Assembly: GCF_037975245.1 (NCBI RefSeq)
Contig: NC_092566.1
Coordinates: forward strand, 4,156,001-4,216,000
Direction of reading: 5' to 3'
DNA from: Apostichopus japonicus
Lineage: Eukaryota > Echinodermata > Holothuroidea > Aspidochirotida > Stichopodidae
Length of the DNA: 60,000 nt
Part shown: positions 1-11,800 of the stretch, in pieces
Layout: the number at the start of each line of letters is the position of its first letter
How positions within the stretch are numbered: position 1 is the stretch's first letter
Translations under genes and position numbers: made by a program
Notes under the pieces: generated by a model
The model's database searches: none
Told to the model about the DNA's origin: nothing
What the model saw: only the letters and a program-made list of their open reading frames with translations

Positions 1-130
1 AGTTTAAGAGCTGACAATTGCATTACCTGCCCACAGCTGGATGGAACTAGCATTGTTTAAAAAAGGAATATTTTTTTTTTTTAAATACTATCATGCTAGA
101 GAAGCCTTCTTCATTGAAAAGAAAGGTATA

Positions 131-175
131 AAAACATAAAATATGATATATATTATATATACATAGTATATATAT

Positions 176-212
<37 letters not shown>

Positions 213-240
213 GATATATAGATATATATATAGATATATG
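131..240. repeat. (TA)n microsatellite
   Basis: Imperfect TA/TATATAGA tract. The open frame reading Tyr-Ile repeats here is a by-product of the dinucleotide. The rest of 1-1,013 is intron after the RING-CH exon; apart from the G-runs at 963-1,003 I see nothing in it. Confidence 0.95.
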
Positions 241-962
241 CAAAAGGAGATTGGATAATTTAATCCCTAGAGCTAAATATATTTTTTTGGGGGGGGGGAG
301 AGGCTTGTTATAGCTTAGGAACCTCATAAACAGAGATTGTATGAAAACAAATAGCCCACTTTGATTTTACAAAGACAATGTGAATGATATTGCTAATATG
401 ACACGTCTAAAGGACAGCTGTTCAGAGGGAAAATTTATTTTCACCGACTGAAAAAAGAACACATTCTAAAGAATTCGGGTGAAATTTTGTTGTTGGACAC
501 TTTTTGAAGGCAAGGTATATTGGAATGCACATGTTTAATGGAGACAGTTACAGGAAGGTTAGCAGTAAATAATAAATTGTCTTCTGTTGCATTATTATGA
601 AACCTTAGAGAGAGTATCTATTATTTTTCCAAAGAAATTGTCAACACTAAATAGCAAAGGCCCACAACATTCTTATAGAGGACACACTGTCTGTCTAATG
701 CTAGCCTATTATATGTGTACCATTCTGGGCAGACTTGTTATTAACATTAAACTGGTAAAGTTATGTACTTATCAGCATATTGCATTTCCTTCAATACTAC
801 AAGAAGTATTAAAGTTGTCATTTCAAATCCCTAGACAAAACTTTCTCTGCTCTTTTCAAGTTTGTTCATATACTTTATACAGAGGAAATACTGCATAGCA
901 TTCATACAGAAAAATTGCAGTACAGGTACCCCGGATGATATGCCAGTAGACACACCCATTTT

Positions 963-1003
963 TGGGGGTGGTGACTGGGGGGGTGGGGGGTTGGGGAGGA
1001 GGG
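963..1003 (+). other. G-run cluster (quadruplex-capable) beside a splice donor
   Basis: Several runs of 4-7 G lie on the plus strand a few bases downstream, in gene sense, of the MARCH RING-CH exon donor at 1,013. The transcribed RNA is therefore C-rich at the start of the intron, while the non-transcript strand could fold into a G-quadruplex. This is compositional evidence only. Confidence 0.6.
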
Positions 1004-1013
1004 TTTTACTCAC

Positions 1014-1388
1014 CTTTCCCAGTGGTTTTAGTTTACTTTGCATCACAAAATTGAAGTGACAAAGTTCACAGTTCTGAGTATTTGAACTCTTAATCCACTT
1101 CTGAAGGCATTCCTGATGGACGAATTTTAAACTACCGAGGCACAAGCAAGGTTCGATAAGCGGTTTGGACTCCTCCCCTTCGCAATGACAAATGCGGCAA
1201 ATCTCGCCCTCTATGGACTTTAACGACACCGACGACTGGAAGGAGCTGCCTCCTTGCCTGGTCGAGGACCTACCGCTACTGGACCTGTCGTGGCTTGATC
1301 TCTTGGAATCTATGCTGCCCGAGCGAGCATCTTCCTTGGCTCGATTCCTCTTCTGCGACTTTTGTGCACTTGGACCGGGAGTCCGTTT
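1014..1388 (-). CDS. RING-CH exon of a MARCH1/8-type E3 ubiquitin ligase
   Basis: This is an internal coding exon of 125 codons in phase 0 at both ends. The 3' splice acceptor (pyrimidine-rich tract ending CAACAG) lies just above 1,388. The donor is GGGAAAG followed by GTGAGT, with the intron starting at 1,013. The first ~70 residues are basic and Ser/Arg-rich. Then comes a RING-CH domain beginning EICRICHCEGEE, with the order C-x2-C ... C-x-C ... H-x2-C ... C-x2-C characteristic of the MARCH family, including FVHQECLQKWIKSS and CELCHFNF. The exon ends in KLKPLGK, matching the MARCH1/8 boundary before the transmembrane segments. MARCH1/8 proteins ubiquitinate membrane proteins on endosomes and the plasma membrane; that role is taken from the family. 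The downstream transmembrane exons lie outside the window. I cannot separate MARCH1 from MARCH8, and an invertebrate may have one co-ortholog. Confidence 0.93.
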
Positions 1389-1787
1389 CTGTTGATGAAA
1401 GACAGAAAACCAATGTTGAACAGAAAATCAATTTTGCATGATCATAAAATTTAGCCAAATTAACAACGAGTGGATGGAACGTGAGGGCAGTAGACCAGAA
1501 TTGGCCCTACCACTGTTAGGGAAGGATATTACTGATGACTCGAGTGCTTACTTAGGTAACAAGCTTGATTATTAAACATTTCTTGATTTACATGATTGTA
1601 AACTAAAACCAGAAGGCCTTGTGATTCCTTGCCTTCTAACTTTTTATGAAGTCACCTGCTTGTTATAGAGACAAGCAAAATAAATGTTTCCTTTTAATGG
1701 TCTGGTGAAAAAGAAAAGAAAAAGTAGATGCACCCAAAGATCCTGGTTCAATCCCAACCACAAACTGCTTCAAACCGGTCAGAAAAA

Positions 1788-2008
1788 ATGTATATAGTAG
1801 AAACACCCAAACTTCAAAAAAATAAATAGCAGCTATAGGCAACAATTGAATATGTTATTGACAGCTACAATATTATTCCAGGACCTTGCAAGTGAAATGG
1901 TTAATTACTCACTGTATATAGTAAAAACACCCAAACTTCATAAAATTAATAGCAGCTAATAGGCAACAATTGAATATAGTATTGACAGCTACAATATTAT
2001 TCCAGGAC
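1788..2008. repeat. direct duplication, about 125-bp period, two copies
   Basis: A block starting TGTATATAGTA and running through AAACACCCAAACTTC, AGGCAACAATTGAATAT and TTATTCCAGGACC occurs twice, at about 1,788 and 1,913. The few differences between copies indicate a fairly young local duplication. Confidence 0.85.
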
Positions 2009-3025
2009 CATATAGTGTAGCATGATACCCTTCTATTCTTCCTAGCCATCTCAACTACCATAAACTTGTCTAGCTTAGCCCAGCTGTGTTCATGAATGTA
2101 CCTTAATTACACTGTGTAAAGTATCTGCTACAATTATTCCAAGGAACAATCCGTAGCCTAATTCATAACTTTAAACAAAAACATTGTTGAAAATGTTTAT
2201 TTTTTTCATGATATGTCTTCAGAATGGTCGATTCGAAAGGATGAGGGCAACTACATGAAGAGGTCAAGGGGAGAGGGTGGAGAGGGGGGAAATGGTGGGG
2301 TGCAGTGCAAGCATATTACCAGTTGTATAATTAGCTACAGTAGGTAGATAAGAGTGAATATGTACAGGAGACAGGTTAAGAAAAAAATTTCAATGTTAAT
2401 TAATGTGTTCACGATACGTAAATTAAAAATTAATGTAGTTAAGAAAATGTAGAACATGCTTGATGCATCCATCAAATAAATATCCCTTTAAAGTGATATA
2501 CAGTTGATTAATTTATCAAAAATGTTGGAAACTTTTCTGAAATCTTGAGGTCCAAACCCAACTCCGCATAGCATTTTGTACGACGAAGACATAAATTTGT
2601 TCAAACTTGGTCGATATCTCGTCAATGCATCTCGTAGCAGTATCGTAGATGATGTCAACGCTGCAATAATTTAGGACAATTAATAACTCATCAGTCCACA
2701 GAGAAAACAATATTTCTACAACAGTTCTGACAAGAATAACATTCTTGCTAAAGAATACATTAACGGCAGCTATGTAAACAATCCAAGTGTACACCATTTC
2801 AAGGATGAATCAACAAGAGCAAAAAATTGGGGGCAAAAAGGTACTTTTTCAATGAAAATCTACCATGAAGCCATCGCAGACAACCTACTGTGATCCACCT
2901 TCCTGGAGTAATGATGTGAGATGCAGAATAATCAAAACAGGTTACATTCAATCAACCGTATCTTGAGTTAGGGAGAATAGATATATTCATATAGAGTTTT
3001 CAACAAAAAAGTATGGGATATTTCT

Positions 3026-3034
3026 TAGTTTTAG

Positions 3035-3069
<35 letters not shown>

Positions 3070-3079
3070 TATATATATA

Positions 3080-3167
<88 letters not shown>

Positions 3168-3192
3168 ATATAGTATATAAAATATATAGTAC
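3026..3192. repeat. long (TA)n tract
   Basis: About 165 bp of TA repeats with interspersed TTTA. Short TA tracts also occur at 3,327-3,350. The flanks (2,880-3,025 and 3,200-3,260) resemble the 98-bp repeat at 19.9-20.2 kb: both contain GGTTACATTCAATCA and a later TTCAAC...GTGTG segment. Confidence 0.95.
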
Positions 3193-4185
3193 ATATATAG
3201 TAAACCTATACTGTAAAGGATTTTTCAACTAAACAGTGTGAGATATTATTATATTTTATTATTTGCTCTACATCTACATCTACCTATTGAGCACTCATGC
3301 AGCAGGAAGTGAACAATTGAATCTTTGTTATATATATATATATATATATATCACCTTATATAACATGAAATGTATAGGCTACTGGCAAAGCTACCTCCAT
3401 AGCAACCAATCAAGCACTCACTCCATTAGTAATTGGACACATGAACATTTAAGTGACAAATCAACCGTTATCTCTGCCAAAATACTCTGACAGATTTTCG
3501 CCGGCTGGGTTTCAAACTTTGTCATTAATCACATTTTCGATACCCCCGGTGCTCCCACCACCAAACCAAATTGACAGCTTCATTCGTTTTTTTGTCTCTG
3601 TCAAAATAGGAAAACTCCAGGGAAAACGGACCAGTAATTGCTAAACATTACGTTTTCCAGTCCGTTGATGATCGGCCTACGCAGCTGAAAAAAAGTGATC
3701 AGGGAGAAACCTCGGTAAGAGAAGATATAACAGATATTTGACGTGTGAAAAGGATTGAAGATGTTCACTCACCGAGGGGCGGGTAAAACGGGACCCGAAT
3801 CGTGTAATTCTTTTACATATCACTTGGATCTAACAGCAATCACATCAATAGCAAATGACAAACAGTGCCATTATCTCCGCTGCTAGCGACTTTTTAAGAG
3901 TCTTACTTTTTTGTCTAAACTCAAAATCTTTGGCAGGGTTGATACATGTTGAAAAACCAGTGCAATGTATTAACTTGTCGCCATATCTCCTTATAAATTT
4001 GCTTTTTTCATAGGCAATTAAAAATAACTTTCTCATCCATGCACACAAATAAGAGAGAGCTTCTTTTCGTGCTCCGTCAGCTATATGTGTAAATTTGATG
4101 CATCTCATCAAAATGAAGAGCAAACAACAGAAATTTACCTTGACGGACAAGCAGAGCCTACTGTTGGAACTGCACAGTGTGAGAA

Positions 4186-4950
4186 AAGATAACATGATAC
4201 ACAGCCTGGCTGCAAGAGGCTGCAAACCATATAACATGTGAAGATAACATGACACATAGCCTAGCTGCAAGAGGCTGCAAACCCTATTAAATGTCAAGAT
4301 AACATCATACACAGCCAGGCTGCAAACCCTATGACATGTCAAGATAACATCATATGCAGCCAGGCTGCAAACCCTATAACATTTCAAGATAACATTATAC
4401 ACAGCCAGGCTGCAAGAGGCTGCAAACCCTATTAAATGTCAAGATAACATCATATGCAGCCGGGCTGCAAACCCTTTAAAATTTCAAGATAACATTATAC
4501 ACAGCCAGGCTGCAAGAGGTTGCAAACCCTATTAAATGTCAAGATAACATCATATGCAGCCAGGCTGCAAACCCTATAAAATTTCAAGATAACATCATAC
4601 ACAGGCAGGCTGCAAGAGGCTGCACACCCTATTAAATGTCAAGATAACATCATATGCAGCCAGGCTGCAAACCCTATAAAATTTCAAGATAACATCATAG
4701 ACAGCCTGGCTGCAAGAGGCTGCACACCCTATAACATGTCAAGATAACATCATACTCAGCCTGGCTGCAAGAGGCTGCAAACCCTATTAAATGTCAAGAT
4801 AACATCATATGCAGCCAGGCTGCAAACCCTTTAAAATTTCAAGATAACATCATACGCAGCCTGGCTGCAAGATGCTGCAAACCCTATAAAATTTCAAGAT
4901 AACATCATACGCAGCCAGGCTGCAAGAGGCTGCAAACCCTATAACATGTC
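4186..4950. repeat. minisatellite, about 15 units in alternating long and short forms
   Basis: Long units of about 55 bp (CAGCCAGGCTGCAAGAGGCT, then GCAAACCCTATTAAATG, then TCAAGATAACATCATA) alternate with units of about 44 bp that lack AGAGGCTGCA. The pairs form a higher-order repeat near 99 bp. The minus-strand open frame through it, at 3,845-4,402, reflects the repeat and is not a gene. The core resembles that of the array at 39.66-40.48 kb. Confidence 0.93.
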
Positions 4951-5322
4951 GTAAGCTAATATCTCGTCAATAGTATCAGTGACCAGTCCATCCACCATAT
5001 TCACAAAATGAGGTAATATCTGATTCACCAGCTACTGTTCATCAACGTTTCCATTCTCTCTGACCTCAATCCGTAGCTGTCCCCCTGCCACATCCCTCAG
5101 TCAGTCCCTCGTCATATTAACAAAGAACATCTGACAAGTGATTACCTGTACTTTATTATTTCAGGTGAAAGTTTCAAGATTAGATTTCTTCCATCTTTCC
5201 CTGGACTTCATTACATACTAATTAGATCATATATAGGTAAATTGATTCTGTTACTTTGCACATCTGTTCAGCCACTATCATAAAGTTTGCATTTTATATC
5301 CCTCCCCTGCCCCCCTTTTTTG

Positions 5323-5624
5323 TTACAATATAACTAAATCAAATAAAACTTTCTCTAATATGACCTGTCACAGTGTGACCATCTTGTCAGAAATGAGCAA
5401 TTAAAACTCTGCTGTACAATATTAGCAGTAGAAATATCTACAGAGTTGATGCAGTCACATACCTCCCCCTTCCTGCTTTTCTATAGTTACAATATAACTA
5501 AAATCATATAAAACCTGTGACCTGTCACAGTGTGCCCATTCTTGCTGTCACAAATAAGCCATTAAAACTCAGTGTACAATATTAGCAGGTGTAATACCTA
5601 CAGAGTTGATGCAGTCACATACAG
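5323..5624. repeat. direct duplication, about 163-bp period, two copies
   Basis: Each copy contains GACCTGTCACAGTGTG, a GTACAATATTAGCAG segment and CTACAGAGTTGATGCAGTCA. The copies start near 5,323 and 5,487 and are moderately diverged. Confidence 0.85.
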
Positions 5625-6221
5625 ACCTGTATACGAGCCTGTATGCTTATCATCATAATTTGGACGTGTTTTCACCCAAGATGAATTCAATTTGTTATCG
5701 TTCAGTATATGTAAGTCAATATCACTTTATGTTTAACCACTTTATACCTCCAACACCAGACCTGTGGCCACACACGTATGGGCAAATACTGTACTTTGAT
5801 ATAAGCGCTATATCTCAAACAGATATTTCCAACAAGGAACTTCTCAGACAATAAAAACCAATTTTGCAGCAATTTTTTCGCAAGCATCTCAATTTTGAAG
5901 TCAAATTATAAATTATTGATCTGAAGACTTGGCTTGGAATAGAGTGATATTAACAAAGGGCTGTTAGCGTACACGAACCGGTAGTTTCAAAGAGCTCTAT
6001 GTCTGTGAATAGGGCATATACTTTATATATATTGGTTGAAGTTATATGAGTGGCACAAGTTGAGCATGACTTGAATACGTAAAGTATAAGTGAAGCACGA
6101 CTTGCTTAAAAACTACCACACAGATGGATGTATACTGGAAGATGTAAAAGTACAAGTTTATAGTCAGATGATGTAACATTGAATAGATGATGTAAAAATT
6201 TCAGACATTCACGATATATCT

Positions 6222-6296
<75 letters not shown>

Positions 6297-6297
6297 G
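6222..6297. repeat. (TA)n microsatellite
   Basis: Nearly pure TA repeat with one G interruption near 6,270. The minus-strand Tyr-Ile frame over it is an artefact. Confidence 0.95.
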
Positions 6298-6984
6298 TAC
6301 AGTTACATGAATGAATGTCAAATAATGTTTGAGGAAACAATGAGGTTCCAAAGTATAACTGTAATTATCAATACACACATAGATTAAGCCAATGTAATGT
6401 TAGAAATGCTTAAAGAAATTATGGGATGTCATAACTGTTTGGGCTCAAACAAAACAAGCAAGCAAACCCAAAGACGACTTGTGCAACTGGGACTTAAACA
6501 AACATAAGGGCAAAGTCAATGAGAGAACCCCTGGATAACTACCAGACTGAAAAATTGCCCCCTCTTTCTCCCCCTCCTCCTCGCAAGAAAATGATACTTA
6601 TTGGCAGGCTTGGGATCAGTGGCATCTCCAGTGGATTTCTGATTTCTGAAGTCGTAAAATACAGGGGTCATGAAAGGTCAAAGTAGCCTCGTCCACTAAC
6701 CATTTCTTAATTAAAATCAAGCGTAGCGTAACTTTGATTTTGTGAGACACGACTTTAACCATCGAACTTACACTACGATCTATCGGATGAGAATCAAAGG
6801 TAAGTTTGAAAGTAAGTTTGAACTTAAGCAAGTTGAAGTGGTAAAATACAGAGTAGTGGTTACCAAAGATCTTAACAGCTCTATACAGTACACAACTAGA
6901 CACTTTCGTGGTAGAATGAGAAGGGGGGGGTAGGTTGATCAACGATGACCGGTCAGCAGGGGAGGTCAGTTTCCAGGGTTACCA

Positions 6985-7062
6985 CGTCACTGTAGACGTG
7001 GTAGAGCTAGGGGTACAGTTGTTATGATGAGACAGGTAAGTGAAGAACGAAGTAAATCTAAA
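6985..7062 (+). repeat. DIRS-terminus-like repeat fragment
   Basis: Contains GAGACAGGTAAGTGAAGAAC followed by GAAGTAAAT. This closely matches the right tip of the DIRS element at 34,691-34,722 (GAGACAGGTAAGTGGGGAAC, then GAAGTAAATAT). No internal DIRS sequence accompanies it, so it is a solitary terminus or a non-autonomous derivative. Confidence 0.7.
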
Positions 7063-7133
7063 GTTAACAATATGTAAATAAGCAAAATGTAATGTGAATA
7101 TACGACATGAATGGCAGTAAATCTTTTACTTAA

Positions 7134-7503
7134 AGGGTGTGAAGACTCGCGCAAAAAGAAACGTCTAATGCCGGTAATCTGACCTAGTTTCGAATGAGGT
7201 GTAACAGAAGTGTTACCCACCACCATCGATCGCAGAAAATACACACACACACAGCTTGCTACCATCGGTAATTAGACACTAGTGTACAGTCAGTACATAC
7301 AGCTGCGGTCAATACCCACAGCCACAGTGTACAAACAATACAGCGATGGACATCTCAGGTCCAGCTAAAGATAACAAGGTATCACATTTCATTACTGTAC
7401 TGTCTGCATTTTGTAGCGACACGAACAAAACGTCACTTGCAAGCAACGGAAAGTTAACTTTTTCAGATGGCCGCACGCGGTTTGGGACGAGTCTTCAATG
7501 CCT
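7134..7503. mobile_element. TTAA-flanked MITE, Kolobok/T2-like, copy 1
   Basis: A 370-bp element flanked by TTAA on both sides (7,130-7,133 and 7,504-7,507). Counting from the flanking TTAA, the ends read TTAAAGGGTGTGAAGACTCG at the left and, in reverse complement, TTAAAGGCATTGAAGACTCG at the right. This gives an inverted repeat of about 20 bp with one short mismatch patch. A TTAA target duplication with TTAAAGG termini is the signature of the T2/Kolobok MITE group. No coding capacity is visible. A second copy in the same orientation lies at 44,759-45,114. Confidence 0.82.
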
Positions 7504-8436
7504 TTAATACATAAATACAAATCCTTTTGTTATCTACTGAGATTATCGTGACTGTCATAACTGTTAAATACAGTGTCTGATATGAAAGCAAAACTGTATA
7601 TATTCTTGTGTATTACATAAACGGATGTAATCATCCCGTAAGGTGAAGCGATACATGTTGCCAGACTAAATACTGAATAAAACGAAGTACTACAGCAGTA
7701 TATATAGCAAGTCTCTTGGGGACCTCCGCTGGCTTTCCTGTAAAGTCCAGAATATTATTCCGTTTACTCTGCATATAATTTTAAAATGTTTAAACGGTCA
7801 AACACCCAATGTTTTAATCATGGGGGTTACTTAAGAGTTAGGGAATCAACTGTGTACAGTCTTACTGTAGGTCGTACAGTAGGTCATCCTCTGGTTCTTC
7901 TTCCTTTGTTGTGCCTAAAACTGACAGTTGATTATTTGGGAGTAGGGCTTCCTCGGGACTGCTTAGGCCACAGGAGTGGAATAAACTCAGGTTTTGAAAA
8001 CACCCCTTTAGTACCATGTGATTAAAAAGAATCTTATAGACGCACCGGTTCTCTGCCGCTTTTAATGTGTAATTTTGCCGTAGCGTTAGGTTGCAAAGCG
8101 CCACTTGATATACTACGTTGTTCTGAATAGTAAGCGAGTGCTATATATATTTTTTTGTAATAATGAATGAAGCTAAGCTTAAAAGATGTGAAGAAGCGCA
8201 CCATAATGGCATTGAATTATCAAATGGTGTAAATGATTACTATAAAGAGATGCGTGTCCTTCAAGCCATCTAACTTTGCAAGTTGAATGCTTCAGAGTGC
8301 AAACGTTGAATTAAATTTAAATATATTAGCTATGGTTTCCTTAAGGGAAGCTTCATGCCATTCATGGTCGCAGTGCTTTCATTTGAAGAATCAAATTTCA
8401 TGTATTCCTGATGATTTTGGTGACATTAGTATAATT

Positions 8437-8545
8437 TATATATATATGTACGTGTGTATGTATATATATATATATATATTTATATATAGATGTATGTGTG
8501 TATATATATATATATACATGTATGTATGTATATATATATATAGGA
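8437..8545. repeat. TA/TG microsatellite
   Basis: Mixed TATATA and TATGTA/TGTG tract. The open frame across it is repeat-driven. Confidence 0.9.
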
Positions 8546-8629
8546 ATAACAGAAAAACTGTTAAACAACTATGCTGCATTTAGAGAAAGGCTGGATCTCG
8601 AGTGAGATACAATAATTAAATTAGGTAAG

Positions 8630-8880
8630 TGATTGGAAGTAAAACAGCCAATGTTTGGTTTTTGCAGAGCTTTCGAGCAAAACAAGCTCTTCTTCAGTGC
8701 ATGATCACCGAAAGTGACAAGGAGTAGCAGGAATTGAAACTATTTTATAGAGAAGATTGTCGGCATGGTTGTAAAGTCGAAGCGACTTACTGATTTCTGC
8801 TGAATTGAGCAGAAGTTTTAGAAATTCGGATTATTTTAATCCGATTCCGTCGTAATTGCAAAGGAATTGTTTTGGTTTAT
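8630..8880 (-). mobile_element. Penelope-like retroelement scrap with hammerhead-like core
   Basis: On the minus strand 8,697-8,671 read CTGAAGA, then a 4-bp stem (GAGC / GCTC, 7-nt loop), then GAAA. This is the arrangement of a hammerhead ribozyme core (CUGANGA, stem II, GAAA). Such motifs are known in the terminal repeats of Penelope-like retroelements. The neighbouring 8,740-8,870 segment has several short self-complementary stretches. No reverse transcriptase is present. A related, shorter motif sits at 37,205-37,250. The family assignment is inferred from the motif. Confidence 0.45.
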
Positions 8881-8901
8881 ATATATATATATATATATAA
8901 C

Positions 8902-8937
<36 letters not shown>

Positions 8938-8946
8938 TATACATAT
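8876..8946. repeat. (TA)n microsatellite
   Basis: TA tract with a few C interruptions, abutting the Penelope-like scrap. Confidence 0.93.
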
Positions 8947-9624
8947 ATGAAGCACAGAAAGATGTTGTTCAGTGAAGTATACCAAATGAAATGAATCACA
9001 ATGAAGAGCAAATTATGTATAAAAAGGATTTACTGAGGCTATTTTGAAAATCATAACCGATGGAATTATCGACCTTGCCACCTTTAATACAAGATGAGTG
9101 GTCACAGTTATTAACAAGATGCTGTTTATGAATCGATGGACATTCAAGGTCAGCTGGTTTTATCGGCGGAAATTCATTGATATCTAGAAATCCAATCAAG
9201 CTGATAGATGTAAACATGGTTAACTAAATTTGTAATCAGAGTGATTCTTTAACTTTTCACGGTGGCACCTACGCACTTCAGTTGCACAAGCTACGTAGCA
9301 GTTATATCTTTTTTCGGTCTTTAGCCACCTTCGAGGAACCCAGCGGCATTCAAACAGCAAACAATGTTATTCTTTGGCATAATGTTTGTACAATAAATGC
9401 AAGAAACGTTATATAATTCTAGTTCATGAATGCAATCAGGAGCTAGTGTATTGATAACACCATTAACAACATCAAATATTTTAAACCTTTTTTATATCTG
9501 CCTTTTTGTCTTTGTTACAAAGGAAATTATCAAAACTACAGCACTTGTATGAACTGTTTTTTTGCAAGTTAATGAGGGCGATATTGAAGAACTTAGCATG
9601 CATAGACTCCGGAGTTGTGACCTG

Positions 9625-9775
9625 ATTAGACTCTGTGATCCGCGTTATAGTCATTGCCAACTTTGCAAGCCGCAGTCCCCCCCCCCCCCTCACAATTTTG
9701 CAAGGTATGTACAGTAGGAGTGATACCATAGTTTTCCCTTTCGGGAAACCAGAAATGAATTGTCACAGACCAAAA
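9625..9775 (+). repeat. dispersed repeat, copy 1 (inverted mate at 47.25-47.42 kb)
   Basis: Contains AGTCATTGCCAACTTTGCAA, a C run (9,676 onward), TTTTGCAAGGT and TTTTCCCTTTCGGGAAA. The reverse complement of 47,245-47,420 shows the same order (AGTCATTGCCGACTTTGCAA, CGCAGTCCCCC, GTTTGCAAGGTCGGTA, TTTTACCCTTTTGGGAAA). It is an old interspersed family that I cannot name. Confidence 0.65.
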
Positions 9776-9889
9776 GGCGATGATATATATTATATGATGG
9801 CAAACACATGTGCAACAACATGTGCTGTAGTTGGTACTGTACATATCGTACATGTAAAAAAGTGTCCAGTCTTGTGATGGAAACCCCAA

Positions 9890-10060
9890 AACTTACTGGT
9901 TTGGTTATTTACGAATGACTATACTCACCTATGCATGTACACTCCAATCTACCTAGCATATAAACAATTGTTAATATTCTTGCACTGCCCACTCCACCTC
10001 CCACCCACCTCTCCCCCCCCCCCCCCCGCAATAACCCTCCACGAGTCACTGTCCTGGTCC
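9890..10060 (-). repeat. DIRS-terminus-like repeat fragment
   Basis: Begins CCCCAAAACTTACTGGTTT, then TTATTTACGAATGACTATAC and TCACCT. This parallels the left DIRS tip at 27,861-27,905 (AAAACTTACTGGTTTATATA, then TTTACGAGTGACCCACTTAC). It ends in a C-rich tract around 10,000-10,028. Confidence 0.68.
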
Positions 10061-10260
10061 TACCTAATCTACCATTCCCTTGCAATGAAGTAAATATATC
10101 ACCACCCTTCCACTAATCAAAAGAAACTGTATATTAAGTTCAACATTTAACATAAATTTAAAGCTGGCCAATCTATGTATAGTCACAACTTGAAAAGTAC
10201 CATTAACTTTACGTCAGAAGATCCTTCTCAGTTATACTGTACTTCTAATTGCATTCAAAG

Positions 10261-10335
10261 ACCCCAAACTTACTGGTTTACATTTATCAATGGCGATACA
10301 TACCTGAATACCTTCCAAACCCCCCTGAACATGAT
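10261..10335 (-). repeat. DIRS-terminus-like repeat fragment (short)
   Basis: CCCCAAACTTACTGGTTTAC, then a degenerate ATTTATCAATGGCGATACAT and ACCTGAATACC. It has the same order of motifs as the copies at 9.89 and 52.85 kb but is truncated. Confidence 0.55.
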
Positions 10336-10459
10336 GTCGATGACTTCATAATAGTCTACAAGGACATAAAACAACTTAGGAAAACAAGGGTTGGAAATTT
10401 CCAATATGAACATCTGTGATTTCACAATATATAACTTTTGCTTCCCTATTTGAAACCAA

Positions 10460-10682
10460 TCTCCACCAATCTTCACCGGGATTTGACCCGGGCCTCCCGC
10501 TTGATAAACACCCTAACCTACTGGGCTATGGACACTGATTGTATGTCCAGAAGTTCAAAACCGGTAAGGAAGGTCGCCTTTTGTAGGCTTTTGCCACCTG
10601 TATCGAACAATGCTAGTCCTGTGTTGACATGTGACATGTTTTGCCTTACTCTAGGGATCAATAATGATGCTAAACAACTCTA
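10460..10682 (-). repeat. tRNA-derived SINE (family B), copy 1
   Basis: Read on the minus strand, the tRNA-like head has an A box (TAGCCCAGTAGGTTAGGG) and a slightly mutated B box (GGGTCAAATCCC). On the plus side it is followed by a unique body containing CACCTGTATCGAACAATGCT and TTACTCTAGGGATCAA. The same body occurs beside the better-preserved head at 45.8 kb. Confidence 0.7.
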
Positions 10683-10828
10683 GTTATATATAGTTATATA
10701 TATATATAACTATAACTACATACATAGATAGATATATATATATATATATGTATAACTATAGAGAGTTATATGTAGTTATATAAATATATCTAGTTATATA
10801 GTTTTATATATATATATATAGTTATATA
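10683..10828. repeat. TA-rich tract with TAGTTATATA motifs
   Basis: Interrupted TA repeats in which TAGTTATA occurs repeatedly. The tract is palindromic in character. Confidence 0.85.
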
Positions 10829-10880
10829 TAAAAACAAAGCTTGGTCAGGCATTCTAATGTCCATTCTAATGTCATTCTAA

Positions 10881-11119
10881 GTGGAGTGTTAGCCCAGTAG
10901 TTAACGCCGGTGCCTTCCAATCATAAGGTCCCCGGTTCGAGTCACTCCAAGATTAATGTATGTCGTCCAGTTACAGAGTTGTTGACAATTGACAATTCCT
11001 TATCATGGACGTTAAATATGAATGTAAGAGACTGACTTCGGTCAGCTTGTGGCTTTGATAAGCCAATGAGGCTTCTTCGCGAGTCCCTGCTTGCAGGAGG
11101 ATCTAAAATACATACATAC
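10881..11119 (+). repeat. tRNA-derived SINE (family A), copy 1
   Basis: The tRNA-like head has an A box (TAGCCCAGTAG, 10,890-10,900) and a near-consensus B box (GGTTCGAGTCA, 10,934-10,944). A tRNA-unrelated body follows with GACTGACTTCGGTCAGCTTG, and the tail is ATACATACATAC. This layout is the hallmark of a Pol III-transcribed SINE. Two more copies on the minus strand (30.6 and 55.0 kb) share head, body and the TATG/CATA tail. Confidence 0.88.
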
Positions 11120-11800
11120 TTGTCTATAAACTGCAGTTTTGTTTGAATAAATCTTTACTGCAATGTATAAGACATTTGCCAAAATCAATACAAAATGTTA
11201 CTTACGCAGTAAAAAGTTTAAAACCTTGGAATTATAGCAAATGTACAGCCTAGATCCAACTTTCCCTGTTTCTGTTAATATTTATTTTTTCAACAAATAA
11301 ATGAGGAGGGCAGCTTTCAGCCTATGCCACACTGATAGAAACTGTTCGTGCTTGACGTATATATGGAACAAACGCATCCGTCTGAAGAATGGAAGTATTG
11401 CCATGACGACCGAAGAAACGATCGATTCAACTATATCAAAAGCCTTCTTTTCTAATTAAATTCAAAGTAGCTAGGATGAGCTACACTATAACAGCCGTCA
11501 TATAAATATATGGAAGGAAAAATATGATTCCATAATATTATAAAAGCAGTTAATGATTTGATATTTTTTTTATTTTTTTTTTATTCAACACCACAACAAG
11601 CAGAACAGGGGTTAAGCTGCCATCTGTACACATTCAATATAAAGGAAAACTTACAGAAATAAATATCATCAACAGAAACAAAGAAAAACAATAACATCAA
11701 CAACAACAATAACATCAACAACAACATAAATTTCTTTGAAGACTTAAAAACACTGGCTTTTCTACCTAAAACTTGCTCTGCTTTTAAGTTTCCTTTTTCC

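Noticed and set aside
131-243. Tyr-Ile-rich open frames over TA repeats (also near 6.2, 8.5, 37.1 and 53.7 kb)
   Set aside because: They are translations of dinucleotide repeats and occur on both strands.
2516-2797. 93-codon minus-strand frame
   Set aside because: No recognised domain, no convincing splice sites or start, and it lies within an intron; probably chance.
3845-4402. 185-codon minus-strand frame
   Set aside because: Its N-terminal half is the minisatellite translated (repeated YDVILTCHRVCSL phrases), and the rest has no motif.
4186-4950. CRISPR-like regular array
   Set aside because: Units are contiguous tandem copies without unique spacers, and the genome is eukaryotic.
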